From Ignavibacteria bacterium (GTDB lineage Bacteria; Bacteroidota; Ignavibacteria; Ignavibacteriales; Ignavibacteriaceae): a stretch of 64,000 nt of DNA. Made by a program: the position numbers and the translations under genes. Of the stretch, positions 1-7,463 are shown piece after piece. The stretch covers positions 1-64,000 of the forward strand of contig JAUYAB010000075.1 of the NCBI GenBank assembly GCA_030693705.1, written 5' to 3'. Position 1 is the stretch's first letter. Each line of letters opens with the position of its first letter. Below the pieces are notes generated by a model. That model saw nothing but the letters and a program-made list of their open reading frames with translations, made no database searches and had not been told where the DNA came from.

Positions 1-436
1 TTATTGGCTATGCGCCCACCGTTACACAGGCGACATGAATTGAAGATAGGCTTTAATATGGAACACGGGAAACCCGCCAAAGGGAAGCTAAAGGAAATAC
101 CAATGGCTAAGATGGGAGTCGGACTAAGCCATAGTAGTGAAGAAAATCCTTGAAAGAGGAAAGGAGCGAAGGGCTTAGGTTATTCAGTAATATTCAAAAT
201 AAACAACCACGAAAAGGCGTGGCAAGATTTCTTATGGAATTACAAATAGGAAAAACAATACCAATAGAGTATGAGAATACTCGCATTGATAAAACAAGAA
301 AACCCAAAACTATTTTATCATTGGCAGATAAGTTATTGTTAAAACTATTGTTGAATAACACGAGCCGTATGACGGGAGACTGTCACGTACGGTTCTGTGA
401 GAGGTTGAAGGGTGAAACTCCCTTCGACCTACTCGG
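1..436 (+). mobile_element. Group II intron, 3' part, lacking an intron-encoded protein
   Basis: The stretch carries RNA landmarks of a bacterial group II intron in + orientation. The first 180 bases hold the purine-rich text usually found just before the intron ORF (for example GGAACACGGGAAACCCGCC near 60 and GGACTAAGCCATAGTAGTG near 121). Domains V and VI follow at 362-430. Only about 180 bases separate the two parts, and no reverse transcriptase/maturase motif is present in any frame, so this copy is ORF-less or has lost its ORF. The 5' end lies outside the window. The 3' splice boundary is placed at about 432-436 from the end of domain VI and is uncertain. If it still splices, it would need a maturase in trans; this is inference. 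Confidence 0.75.
362..430 (+). ncRNA. Group II intron domains V and VI
   Basis: Domain V (362-395) begins GAGCCGTATGACGGGAGACT and ends ACGGTTC. It has the conserved lower stem GAGCCGT/ACGGTTC and a GAGA-type tetraloop, the catalytic hairpin of group II introns. Domain VI is an 11-bp stem, 402-412 pairing with 420-430, with one G-U pair and a seven-base loop. No clearly bulged branch-point A is visible within the stem as drawn; the A at 431 just after it is a possible alternative. Confidence 0.85.
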
Positions 437-544
437 CGAAAGAATTTTGTTACACGAAGCGCTCGAAGAAGACACGAAGTTCCACGAAGGAAAAGCTTAA
501 AAATGGGCTAAAAAGAGGGTTTTATGAGGTAAAGAAGGGCAAAG

Positions 545-859
545 TTTCGATATTTTTACGCAAACTTTCGATATTACAACGCAACACTTCGATAATATAT
601 CGAAACCTTTCGATGTTGGGACGCAACACTTCGATATTTTGTCGCAATCTTCCGATGTTGGGACGCAATGCTTCGACATTATATCGAAACCTTTTGATGC
701 TGGAACGGAACACTTCGAGATTATATCGAACCGTTTCGATGTTGGAACGGAGCATTTCAATATTTTATCGAAAAAATTCCATCTTGGGGGGCAGCTTTCC
801 GATAGTCGGAAGCAACTTTTCGATCAAAGGAAGCAGCTTTTTGAGTTTGTAGTGCAACC
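545..859. repeat. Tandem array of fifteen 21-bp repeats (42-bp higher order)
   Basis: Fifteen consecutive 21-bp units run without gap from 545 to 859, all related to TTTCGATNTTNNNACGCAANC. Alternate units are more alike, giving a 42-bp higher-order period (unit ACGCAACACTTCGAT starts at 579 and 621, with variants at 663, 705 and 747). The last four units are more diverged. As 21 is a multiple of 3, several frames stay open: + 412-852, - 497-760 and - 522-755. The last reads as heptads of the type LRPNIEV/FRYNVEA with hydrophobic residues spaced 4-3, a coiled-coil pattern, starting at an ATG at 755 without an obvious ribosome-binding site. Whether any frame is translated cannot be told from the sequence. 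Confidence 0.9.
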
Positions 860-881
860 TTCAATTCAGAAGGGTAGATAT

Positions 882-1430
882 TTACATTTTTGGTTGTGCC
901 AGATCAAAAATCTTTCTCAATTCAAAAATTGCAATACCGTACGCTACAGCAACGTTCAGCGATTGCTTAATTCCGTACTGAGGAATCTCAATTGCAAAAT
1001 CACATTCATCCAAAAGTTTTTGAGATACACCCGTAATTTCATTCCCAACAATTAAACAGAGAGGAAACTGTTGCGGAGTAACTTCATAATACATTTGTGG
1101 AGCTTCCGTTAACTCAAGAGCGCAAATTTTATAACCTTCTTTTTTTAGCTTATGAATAACCGGTAATGCATCTTTGTGAAATTCCCACTTTACACTGTTC
1201 GTTGAACCGAGCGCCGTTTTCAAAATTTCTTTATTGGGCGGATGAGGAGTGTAACCGGTAAGAAAAAGTTTGTCGATCTGCGTGCCGTCTGAAGTACGGA
1301 AAACAGACCCGACATTATATGTGCTTCGAATATTATCAAGTAGTACAACTACCGGAAGTTTTTTAACTTCGTGGAGAGTATCAAGCGTACTCCGGTTTTG
1401 AGAAATTTCGTCGTGTGTAAGTTTTTTCAT
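882..1430 (-). CDS. TrmH/SpoU-family RNA 2'-O-methyltransferase
   Basis: A short (182 aa) SPOUT-class methyltransferase that would transfer a methyl group from S-adenosylmethionine to a ribose 2'-OH of tRNA or rRNA in the cytoplasm. All three family motifs are visible. Motif 1 is N33-x-R35...N39-x-G41...R45 (DNIRSTYNVGSVFRTSDG), motif 2 is LCLIVGNEITGVS, and motif 3 is IEIPQYGIKQSLNVAVAYG, which forms the trefoil knot. No extra N-terminal substrate-binding domain is present, so the substrate cannot be named. I start it at the ATG at 1430, preceded by AAGG. An upstream in-frame start at 1475 would overlap rlmN and adds a non-conserved 15 residues. It lies 14 bases after rlmN and is probably co-transcribed with it. 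Confidence 0.85.
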   Translation of the reverse strand: MKKLTHDEISQNRSTLDTLHEVKKLPVVVLLDNIRSTYNVGSVFRTSDGTQIDKLFLTGYTPHPPNKEILKTALGSTNSVKWEFHKDALPVIHKLKKEGYKICALELTEAPQMYYEVTPQQFPLCLIVGNEITGVSQKLLDECDFAIEIPQYGIKQSLNVAVAYGIAIFELRKIFDLAQPKM

Positions 1431-1444
1431 CCTTAAAGGTTTTA

Positions 1445-2497
1445 TTATTTGAACTTCACGGCAAGTTGTCCGCAAGCGGCGGCAATGTCATCGCCTTGTG
1501 TTTCGCGAACCATAACGGTAACATTATTATCCCGTAAAATTTGAACGAAATCATCAATCCGTTTTTTATCTGTTGGAAAGAGCGAAGCTGAAAATCCGGT
1601 TGGATGCATGTGCTGCAACGAATTAAACGGAATTACATTTATCTTAGAAGGAATTTGATTTGTTAATTTTATCAATGCTTTAATATCTTCATCTCTGTCA
1701 TTCAAACCCTTCAACATAATATATTCAAACGTGATGCGCGTTTTGGTTTTCTTGGCGTAATATGTAACCGCTTCAAGATTATCTTTCAGTGGATATTTTT
1801 CATTGATCGGCATGATCTTCGAACGGGTTTTTTCAAAACATGAATGGAGTGACAAAGCTAATTTTGCTCTTAAACCGGAATCGGCAAGTTCAACTATTTT
1901 TGGAGCGATTCCCGCGGTTGAAACCGTTATTTTTTTTAAGCTGATTCCTTTGGTTAATTCCTCTGAAAATATTTTAAGTGAATTTACAGTCGCATTATAA
2001 TTCAACAGAGGTTCACCCATTCCCATATAAACGATGTTTGAAATATCTCTTTCGGAATGCTGCTGTGCTAAAAGGTATTGGTCAAATATTTCCCCGGCAG
2101 AAAGATTCTTTTTGTAACCCATCAATCCCGTTGCACAAAATTTGCAATCAAGCGGGCAGCCGACTTGGGTTGAGATGCAGAGAGTATTTCTTTTTTCATC
2201 GGGAATAATCACCGACTCAATTTTGTTCCCTTCAGCAGTTTCAAAAATTAATTTTTTCGTTCCGCTGGTTGATAATTCTGAAGCGGCAAAATTTAAAGTA
2301 ATAAGTGAATAATTATCTTTCAGTTTATTGCGGAGTGGTTTTGAGAGATTTTCCATTTTATCAAAACTCGTTATGCGGTAATTGTACATCCAGTTAAAAA
2401 CCTGCAATGCGCGGAACTTCGCTTCTCCCATTTCGAGAAAGAGCGATTGGAGTTCTTCGAGCGTTAATCCTTTTAGTTGTTCTTTGTTTTTGTTCAT
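1445..2497 (-). CDS. rlmN: Dual-specificity RNA methyltransferase RlmN
   Basis: Radical-SAM enzyme that methylates C2 of A2503 in 23S rRNA and A37 in some tRNAs. The 350-aa length is normal. The [4Fe-4S] cluster motif CxxxCxxC is at C114/C118/C121 (GCPLDCKFCATG), the SAM-binding GMGEPLLN segment follows, and the C-terminal methyl-carrying cysteine is C342 in DDIAAACGQLAVKF. The N-terminal helical accessory domain (residues 1-90, ending with the FETAEGNKIESVIIP strand pair) is intact. It is followed closely by the TrmH-family methyltransferase gene, giving a two-gene RNA-modification unit on the minus strand. Confidence 0.96.
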   Translation of the reverse strand: MNKNKEQLKGLTLEELQSLFLEMGEAKFRALQVFNWMYNYRITSFDKMENLSKPLRNKLKDNYSLITLNFAASELSTSGTKKLIFETAEGNKIESVIIPDEKRNTLCISTQVGCPLDCKFCATGLMGYKKNLSAGEIFDQYLLAQQHSERDISNIVYMGMGEPLLNYNATVNSLKIFSEELTKGISLKKITVSTAGIAPKIVELADSGLRAKLALSLHSCFEKTRSKIMPINEKYPLKDNLEAVTYYAKKTKTRITFEYIMLKGLNDRDEDIKALIKLTNQIPSKINVIPFNSLQHMHPTGFSASLFPTDKKRIDDFVQILRDNNVTVMVRETQGDDIAAACGQLAVKFK

Positions 2498-2632
2498 GCT
2501 TCTTTATAAAATTTGAAGTGCAATATACCGATTTAAGAAATGGGTAAAAAAACAAGGATTAAACAGTTTTTAAAGACTATCAAAACAATAATATTTTTTA
2601 TATTTTAACAAGTGAATTTAAAAGGTTACAAA

Positions 2633-2842
2633 ATGAAATCTTACACTGCAATAATTGAAAAAGACCAAGACACCGGTTTGTACGTTGGTTATATACCTGG
2701 ATTCCCAGGCGCACATTCCCAGGCTGAAACACTTGAAGAACTACGAACAAATTTAAGTGAGGTGATTGAAATGCTACTGGAAGACGGGGAACCGAAAATT
2801 GAGAGTGAGTTTATTGGAATTCAAAATATTAAAGTAGCTTAA
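2633..2842 (+). CDS. hicB: HicB-family antitoxin
   Basis: A 69-aa protein of the HicB/UPF0150 fold (partial RNase H-like) that would bind and neutralise the neighbouring HicA RNase. The typical pattern [27 protein letters not shown] (strand-turn-strand with the G-x-Y/F-P-G-x-x-x motif) is followed by the helix [19 protein letters not shown] start it at the ATG at 2633; an in-frame start seven codons upstream gives an N-terminus not seen in the family. The C-terminal DNA-binding domain of longer HicBs is absent. The toxin gene begins one base after the stop (order hicB-hicA). Confidence 0.9.
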   Translation: MKSYTAIIEKDQDTGLYVGYIPGFPGAHSQAETLEELRTNLSEVIEMLLEDGEPKIESEFIGIQNIKVA

Positions 2843-2843
2843 G

Positions 2844-3065
2844 ATGGGTAAAATTCCGGTACTTAAACCACAAATTGTTTTGAAGAATTTATTGAGAATT
2901 GGGTTTTTGGAAATCCGACAAAAAGGATCGCACAAACAATTGCGTCATCCAGATGGAAGGTGTACAACAATTCCTTTTCATCCGGGAAGAGATATTTCTC
3001 CAATTTTACTAAAACAAATACTCAAAGACGTTCATTTAACGATTGAAGAATTTTTGCAGATATAA
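2844..3065 (+). CDS. hicA: HicA-family mRNA interferase toxin
   Basis: A 73-aa toxin with the double-stranded-RNA-binding-like HicA fold. The catalytic histidine is in the family signature [19 protein letters not shown] (H at about residue 31), followed by [22 protein letters not shown]. It is expected to cleave mRNA in the cytoplasm when HicB is lost. It is adjacent to and translationally linked with hicB. Both genes look intact, so the module is probably functional. Confidence 0.92.
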   Translation: MGKIPVLKPQIVLKNLLRIGFLEIRQKGSHKQLRHPDGRCTTIPFHPGRDISPILLKQILKDVHLTIEEFLQI

Positions 3066-3162
3066 TAACTGAATAAACAGTGGAGTAAACTGTTACTCCG
3101 ATTTTTATAATCGCCACAAGCGGTTAGAAAATCTTTCTTTCAAATCACAAAAGGATAACATT

Positions 3163-4308
3163 ATGAATTTCGATTTCACCGAAGAACAATTAATGATTCA
3201 GCAAACTGCAAAAGAGTTTGCCGAAGCCGAAATAGCTCCTTCATCTATTCACCGCGATATTAACGCTGAATTTCCACACGAAATAATTAAAAAACTTGGA
3301 GAACTCGGTTTCCTCGGTATGATGGTTTCTCCCGATTACGGCGGCGCCGGAATGGATACCGTCAGTTATGTTTTGGCTATGACGGAAATTTCAAAAGTTG
3401 ATGCAAGCTGCGGTGTTATTATGTCGGTTAATAATTCGCTTGTTACCTGGGGACTTGAAACCTACGGCTCGGAATTTATAAAACAAAAATATTTAATACC
3501 ACTCGCAAAAGGAGAAAAGCTTGGTGCGTTCGCATTATCAGAACCTGAAGCCGGAAGCGATGCGACAAATCAGCGTACGCTTGCTCATCGCGAAGGAGAT
3601 TTTTTTGTTCTGGATGGAATAAAAAATTGGATCACTAACGGACAGAACGCCGATTACTATTTGGTAATGGCGCAAACCGATGTTGATAAAAAACATAAAG
3701 GGATTACAACTTTTCTTGTTGAAAAAGGAACCGAAGGTTTTGAGCAGGCAAAGAAAGAAGATAAACTAGGAATCAGAAGTTCTGACACGTGCTCATTAAC
3801 TTTTACAAATTGCAAAGTACCTGCAGAAAATATTGTTTGGGAAGAAGGCAAAGGATTCAACTTTGCGATGAACACATTGAACGGCGGAAGAATTGGAATC
3901 GCATCGCAAGCGCTGGGCATTGCCGTTGCCTCGCTTGAAGCTTCAATAAAATATGCAAAGCAGAGAAAAGCTTTTGGAACCGAAATTGCAAATCATCAGG
4001 CAATTCAATTTAAAATTGCGGAGATGGCAACTAAAGTGGAAGCCGCTAAATTACTTACCTTGCAAGCTGCGGCGTTAAAAGATGCGCACAAACCATACGT
4101 TAAAGAATCTGCAATGGCAAAATATTATGCTTCTAAAATTTCTGTTGAATGTACGTTGGAAGCGATTCAAATTCATGGCGGTTACGGTTACGTGCGTGAA
4201 TATTTAGTTGAACGGTATCTTCGCGATGCAAAAATTACGGAGATTTATGAAGGGACAAACGAAATTCAGCGGATCGTTATTGCAAGAAGTTTATTGAGTG
4301 AACATTGA
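3163..4308 (+). CDS. Acyl-CoA dehydrogenase (short-chain/butyryl type)
   Basis: FAD-dependent enzyme of beta-oxidation that introduces the C2-C3 double bond in acyl-CoA. The 381-aa length is standard. The N-terminal helical domain opens MNFDFTEEQLMIQQTAKEFA. The FAD/substrate motifs LSEPEAGSDA and FFVLDGIKNWITNG lie mid-protein. The C-terminal QIHGGYGYVREYLVERYLRDAKI segment precedes the catalytic base E363 in IYEGTNEIQR, the position used by short- and medium-chain enzymes. Chain-length preference cannot be fixed from the sequence. No ETF or thiolase gene is adjacent. Its stop overlaps the TTG start of the next gene, so the two are coupled. Confidence 0.93.
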   Translation: MNFDFTEEQLMIQQTAKEFAEAEIAPSSIHRDINAEFPHEIIKKLGELGFLGMMVSPDYGGAGMDTVSYVLAMTEISKVDASCGVIMSVNNSLVTWGLETYGSEFIKQKYLIPLAKGEKLGAFALSEPEAGSDATNQRTLAHREGDFFVLDGIKNWITNGQNADYYLVMAQTDVDKKHKGITTFLVEKGTEGFEQAKKEDKLGIRSSDTCSLTFTNCKVPAENIVWEEGKGFNFAMNTLNGGRIGIASQALGIAVASLEASIKYAKQRKAFGTEIANHQAIQFKIAEMATKVEAAKLLTLQAAALKDAHKPYVKESAMAKYYASKISVECTLEAIQIHGGYGYVREYLVERYLRDAKITEIYEGTNEIQRIVIARSLLSEH

Positions 4309-4724
4309 AAATTGTCTGGTTGAGTCTTGTTTTTTCTTTTTCACTCTTCGCTCAAACGGATTGGCAGCGTTGGCAGAAATCGGAAATCAATTACACTGAA
4401 ACGGTAAATGATTCTGAGAGAAGCTATTCGTTACACGCTGATGATCCGTTTGAGTTTCTTTTAAAAACTGCGGCAGTTACTTACTGGTTTTTTATTTCGG
4501 ATGTTGATGGAGATAACTGTCCGTTTGATCCTTCATGCTCATCTTTTTTTTTAGAATCGGTAAAAGCTTCAAACATTTTTGAAGGAACTCTAATGTTCGC
4601 CGACCGTTTTACCCGCGACTTTAACGTCTTTAACCGGAGCAATTACCGGATAACAAATAAAAGAAGACTTGCCGACCCTCCGGAAAAATATTTACTTTCA
4701 ACGGTTCGTCCAAAAGTAAAGTGA
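4305..4724 (+). CDS. YidD-like membrane protein insertion factor with N-terminal signal sequence
   Basis: A 139-aa protein. Residues about 60-115 (YWFFISDVDGDNCPFDPSCSSFF followed by LESVKASNIFEGTLMFADRFTRD) match the YidD pattern, in which a Cys-x-x-x-Pro-x-Cys-Ser core precedes a helix ending in an RLxRC-like segment. YidD proteins assist YidC-dependent insertion of inner-membrane proteins. Here the domain is preceded by a hydrophobic start (MKIVWLSLVFSFSLFAQ) that reads as a cleavable signal peptide, which ordinary YidD lacks, so it may act on the outer side of the membrane. The start is TTG, overlapping the acyl-CoA dehydrogenase stop. The next gene starts at its stop codon. Confidence 0.7.
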   Translation: MKIVWLSLVFSFSLFAQTDWQRWQKSEINYTETVNDSERSYSLHADDPFEFLLKTAAVTYWFFISDVDGDNCPFDPSCSSFFLESVKASNIFEGTLMFADRFTRDFNVFNRSNYRITNKRRLADPPEKYLLSTVRPKVK

Positions 4725-5581
4725 TGCGAAGACTTGTTTTTCTGATTTTGCTTTCAGCTTCCCCATCAAATTTATTTTCGCAAGAAAGTGAATTATTCAC
4801 TCCCGAAAAGAGAAAAGCTTTTGCCGATTATTTGTTATGCGAAAAAGATTACCTCCGCGCTTCCGAAGAATATGAAGCGGTCAATAACGTAAATCAAAAC
4901 GATTCGCTTGCTTACAATATCGCTTTGTGTAATTTAAAGATGAATGAATTCGAGAAAGCGAAAAACTGTTTTTTTCAATTAAGAAATTCTTCGCTCGGCG
5001 AAGAAAGCAAATTACTTTATTTCAAAACCTCTTACTTGGTGAACCAAAACTTTGATGAAATTGCAGATAGTTCTGCAAGTCGGTTTAAGAAAGAGGAGCT
5101 GAAAACATCATTCATGCGGTTGAAATTAGCGGCGCAAATAAAAAGTGGAATGACGGCTAATGAGTTGTCATCGCTTAGTAACAATTTTGATGAAAGTGAT
5201 GCTAAAATCGTTAAAGGTTTTGCGGAAAACTTTGCACATCCGAAGAGGAAGAGTCCTCTGGCGGCGGCTTTGTTTTCAGCGATGGTTCCCGGCGCCGGAA
5301 AAATTTATACGAAAAATTATGGAGACGGAATTACATCGTTTATCGTAACCGGACTTTTTGCATTTCTTTCTTACGACAATTTTCGCGCACATCATAATAC
5401 AAGAGGATGGATATTCGCCGGAACAGCAGCATTCTTTAATGCCGGAAATATTTATGGTTCTTATGTCTCTGCTCGGAATTATAATCTGGAAAGAGAAGAA
5501 GAACTGAATAATGAATTCGATTCCTATTTGAATTCGAAAAATTATTTTGTTCCGAAAGAAATTGAAGGAAACTGTAAATGA
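4724..5581 (+). CDS. Exported TPR-like protein with C-terminal membrane segments
   Basis: A 285-aa protein of unknown function. A signal peptide (residues 1-20) is followed by tetratricopeptide-like helices in residues about 25-150 (for example YLRASEEYEAVNNVNQNDSLAYNIALCNLKM). A hydrophobic C-terminal part begins with PLAAALFSAMVPGAGKIYTKNYGDGITSF, a P-G-A-G-x-x-Y motif shared with the next gene, and continues through two probable membrane spans. The ATG at 4724 shares bases with the upstream stop (TGATG). The next gene starts inside its end (ATGA). The cluster of a YidD-like gene and two such proteins suggests a joint envelope function, which is inference. Confidence 0.75.
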   Translation: MRRLVFLILLSASPSNLFSQESELFTPEKRKAFADYLLCEKDYLRASEEYEAVNNVNQNDSLAYNIALCNLKMNEFEKAKNCFFQLRNSSLGEESKLLYFKTSYLVNQNFDEIADSSASRFKKEELKTSFMRLKLAAQIKSGMTANELSSLSNNFDESDAKIVKGFAENFAHPKRKSPLAAALFSAMVPGAGKIYTKNYGDGITSFIVTGLFAFLSYDNFRAHHNTRGWIFAGTAAFFNAGNIYGSYVSARNYNLEREEELNNEFDSYLNSKNYFVPKEIEGNCK

Positions 5582-6411
5582 AATTCGGTAAACTTCTTTT
5601 TCTTTTGTTGATTTTGCTGAAACCGGAATTCGCTCAACCCCAACTTGAAAAACAGTGGGCTTATGCCGAATCTCTTTTTGCACAAGAGAAATATTTTAAC
5701 GCAATCACGGAAGCGAAACGGTTAGCTTTTTTTGATACGGCAAATCAGTATTCATTTAAAACCAACAAATTGATTGGGGAATCTTATAGCCAAGGTGGAA
5801 AACTTGCTGAAGCTGTACATTATTTTACTAAAGCGGAAATCACTTCAAAAACAAAAGCAGAACTTTTCGCAACAAAGATTGAGATCATTAAAGTAAACAT
5901 TCTCAGACGCGCATTTTCGTTAGTAAATCATCAGTTAAATGAAATGGAAAAAGATGAAAGATTTAGAACAGATTCATCTTCTCTCCAATATTGGCGCGGG
6001 TGGAATTATCTTTTCCATGATGATTGGCAGAAAGCTGCCGAAGTATTCGCTAAAATTGATTCTGCGGCGACTTTAAAAAATATTTGTGAAGAAGTGCAAA
6101 AGAAAAAATATTCAGTTAGTTTTGCCAAGGGACTTTCTGTTGTTTTGCCCGGAGCCGGACAATTTTATACCGGCAATTATGTTAGCGGAATTTTATCGCT
6201 TGGCTGGAATGTTCTCTTCGGATATTTAACCGTGCAAGCTTTTTCTGCGGAAAGAGTTTTTGACGGAATGGCAATTGGAACCATGCTTTGGCTTAGATTT
6301 TACAACGGTAATCTTACAAATGCCGAAAAATTTGCGGAAGAAAAAAACAATATTCTTAACAACGAAACTTTAGACTATTTACAAAAAAATTATCAAGGAC
6401 TTAAACCGTGA
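5578..6411 (+). CDS. Exported TPR-like protein, paralogue of the upstream gene
   Basis: A 277-aa protein with the same plan as its upstream neighbour: signal peptide (residues 1-19), TPR-like helical region (about 25-170), then VLPGAGQFYTGNYVSGILSLGW and hydrophobic segments. The shared P-G-A-G-x-x-Y-x-x-N-Y motif and order of parts indicate an old duplication. Its ATG overlaps the previous stop and its own stop overlaps the GTG of the ACT-domain gene, so 4305-6830 reads as one coupled operon. The function is not known. Confidence 0.75.
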   Translation: MKFGKLLFLLLILLKPEFAQPQLEKQWAYAESLFAQEKYFNAITEAKRLAFFDTANQYSFKTNKLIGESYSQGGKLAEAVHYFTKAEITSKTKAELFATKIEIIKVNILRRAFSLVNHQLNEMEKDERFRTDSSSLQYWRGWNYLFHDDWQKAAEVFAKIDSAATLKNICEEVQKKKYSVSFAKGLSVVLPGAGQFYTGNYVSGILSLGWNVLFGYLTVQAFSAERVFDGMAIGTMLWLRFYNGNLTNAEKFAEEKNNILNNETLDYLQKNYQGLKP

Positions 6412-6830
6412 AATTAACAGAAGATAAAATAAGAGAGTTATCAATTCAAGCTATTTCCGAACTTGGACCAACGGCTTCCCCCGATGCGGTTAAAAAATTA
6501 GTTGAAGAAAAAATTCGTTCTTCTGCTGCCTTTCCTGGTGGGGAAGTTAATGTAAGTTCCGGCAGAGTAATTCTTACCTCCTTCGGTTTGAACACTACCG
6601 GTATTGTTAGTTCAATATCTGCGGCATTGAGTGAAGCGCAATGCGATATCCTCGACATCTCACAAAAAATTATGCAGGAATTTTTTACGATGATCATGAT
6701 GATCGATATAACAAATTCGCCCAAAGACATTAAAGATTTGCAGGAAATAATGAAAAGCATTGCCGAGAACCTCAAAGTTAAAATCTATCTTCAGCACGAA
6801 GATGTGTTTAGATTCATGCATCGTATCTGA
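6408..6830 (+). CDS. ACT domain-containing protein (UPF0237-like)
   Basis: A 140-aa protein. Residues about 55-140 form an ACT domain of the UPF0237 kind (LTSFGLNTTGIVSSISAALSEAQCDILDISQ, then FFTMIMMIDI), a regulatory ligand-binding fold. Residues 1-50 form an N-terminal extension (ELGPTASPDAVKKLVEEKI). It starts with GTG overlapping the upstream stop. UPF0237 genes are commonly paired with DUF711/UPF0210 genes. Here that partner is present at 7464, but the pair is separated by about 630 bases holding a toxin-antitoxin relic. Confidence 0.85.
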   Translation: MKLTEDKIRELSIQAISELGPTASPDAVKKLVEEKIRSSAAFPGGEVNVSSGRVILTSFGLNTTGIVSSISAALSEAQCDILDISQKIMQEFFTMIMMIDITNSPKDIKDLQEIMKSIAENLKVKIYLQHEDVFRFMHRI

Positions 6831-6986
6831 TGGTTGGTGGCAGCCGGTTGTTGGTTGAATGGAAAAGATAGAATTGAAAAAGACAAATTTTGAAAAATTA
6901 AATATTTACTTATAATATTTTAGTGTGGACTATAATTAATGTGTTTTCATTTGCTTAAGTTGAAATTGTAAACGAGAGAAAATATT

Positions 6987-7154
6987 ATGAAGAAAATTAG
7001 AGTTTATGTTGATACATCGGTATTTGGCGGTGTCTTTGACGAAGTATTTAGAAAGGCAAGCTCAATTTTCTTTGTACAAGTTAAATTAAATAGTTCGGAA
7101 GGTTATCAACAAATATCAATATATTCTCCGTTGGAGGTGATTAGTTATGAATAA
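6987..7154 (+). pseudogene. PIN-domain toxin relic with internal deletion
   Basis: A 55-codon open frame starts MKKIRVYVDTSVFGGVFDE, the N-terminal strand of PIN-domain RNases with the first catalytic Asp (D9), and ends QQISIYSPLEVISYE, which looks like the family's C-terminus. The middle, holding the remaining acidic active-site residues, is missing; the family is usually about 150 aa. The two ends meet in frame near residue 33, so a single in-frame deletion is the simplest explanation. The frame overlaps the next small gene by eight bases, as in intact toxin-antitoxin pairs. It cannot be an active nuclease. Confidence 0.6.
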
Positions 7155-7317
7155 GAAATTCGATTGTGTTGAGATGAAACATCGAGCAGCCAGTATAATT
7201 CAAAAAAAAATAGCAAGATTGTCCAGAGAAGAAGAATTAGAATATTGGAGGCTTCAAGCACTTGAGTTACGCGAACAACAAAGGAAATTATTAAAAAGAG
7301 TAAAGGCAAAAGGATAA
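7147..7317 (+). CDS. Small helical protein, probable partner of the PIN relic
   Basis: A 56-aa protein starting MNKKFDCVEMKHRAASIIQKK and continuing with a charged helix (LSREEELEYWRLQALELREQQRKLLKRVKAKG). It resembles the small unannotated proteins encoded beside PIN toxins of the preceding type. Its ATG lies inside the end of the PIN relic. The frame is undamaged although the toxin is broken. The antitoxin role is inference from position. Confidence 0.55.
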   Translation: MNKKFDCVEMKHRAASIIQKKIARLSREEELEYWRLQALELREQQRKLLKRVKAKG

Positions 7318-7463
7318 CAGCGGTTCGAAACCTAATCCCCGGTAAAAAGCGATAAGCTATATTCGTTTTTGGCATCTTATGAATTTTTGATGAACTCTTT
7401 AGGATTAAGTGCATATATAAATTCAAATAAATAAAAATCAACTAACAACAAACAACCAACACT
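7318..7463. other. Intergenic stretch before the DUF711 gene
   Basis: No gene or RNA is recognised. The end (7438-7462) contains the low-complexity text CAACTAACAACAAACAACCA. Related text lies at 6831-6857 (GGTTGGTGGC...TTGTTGGTTG, opposite strand sense) and inside lnt near 24090-24122, so it belongs to a repeat family dispersed in this region. Confidence 0.5.

Noticed and set aside
150-500. 116-aa open frame over the group II intron
   Set aside because: It runs across intron RNA domains including domain V and has no reverse transcriptase or other family motif; it is a by-product of structured RNA sequence.
545-859. CRISPR array
   Set aside because: Repeats are contiguous 21-bp units without unique spacers, and no cas gene is present.
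412-1055. Plus-strand open frames over the 21-bp array
   Set aside because: They are open because the unit length is a multiple of three. The plus-strand products (RNLSMLG-type) lack a coiled-coil pattern and the second runs into the antisense of the methyltransferase gene.
7145-7441. 98-aa minus-strand hydrophobic frame
   Set aside because: It is antisense to the small antitoxin-like gene and AT-rich gap text; the hydrophobicity follows from reversed Lys/Glu codons.
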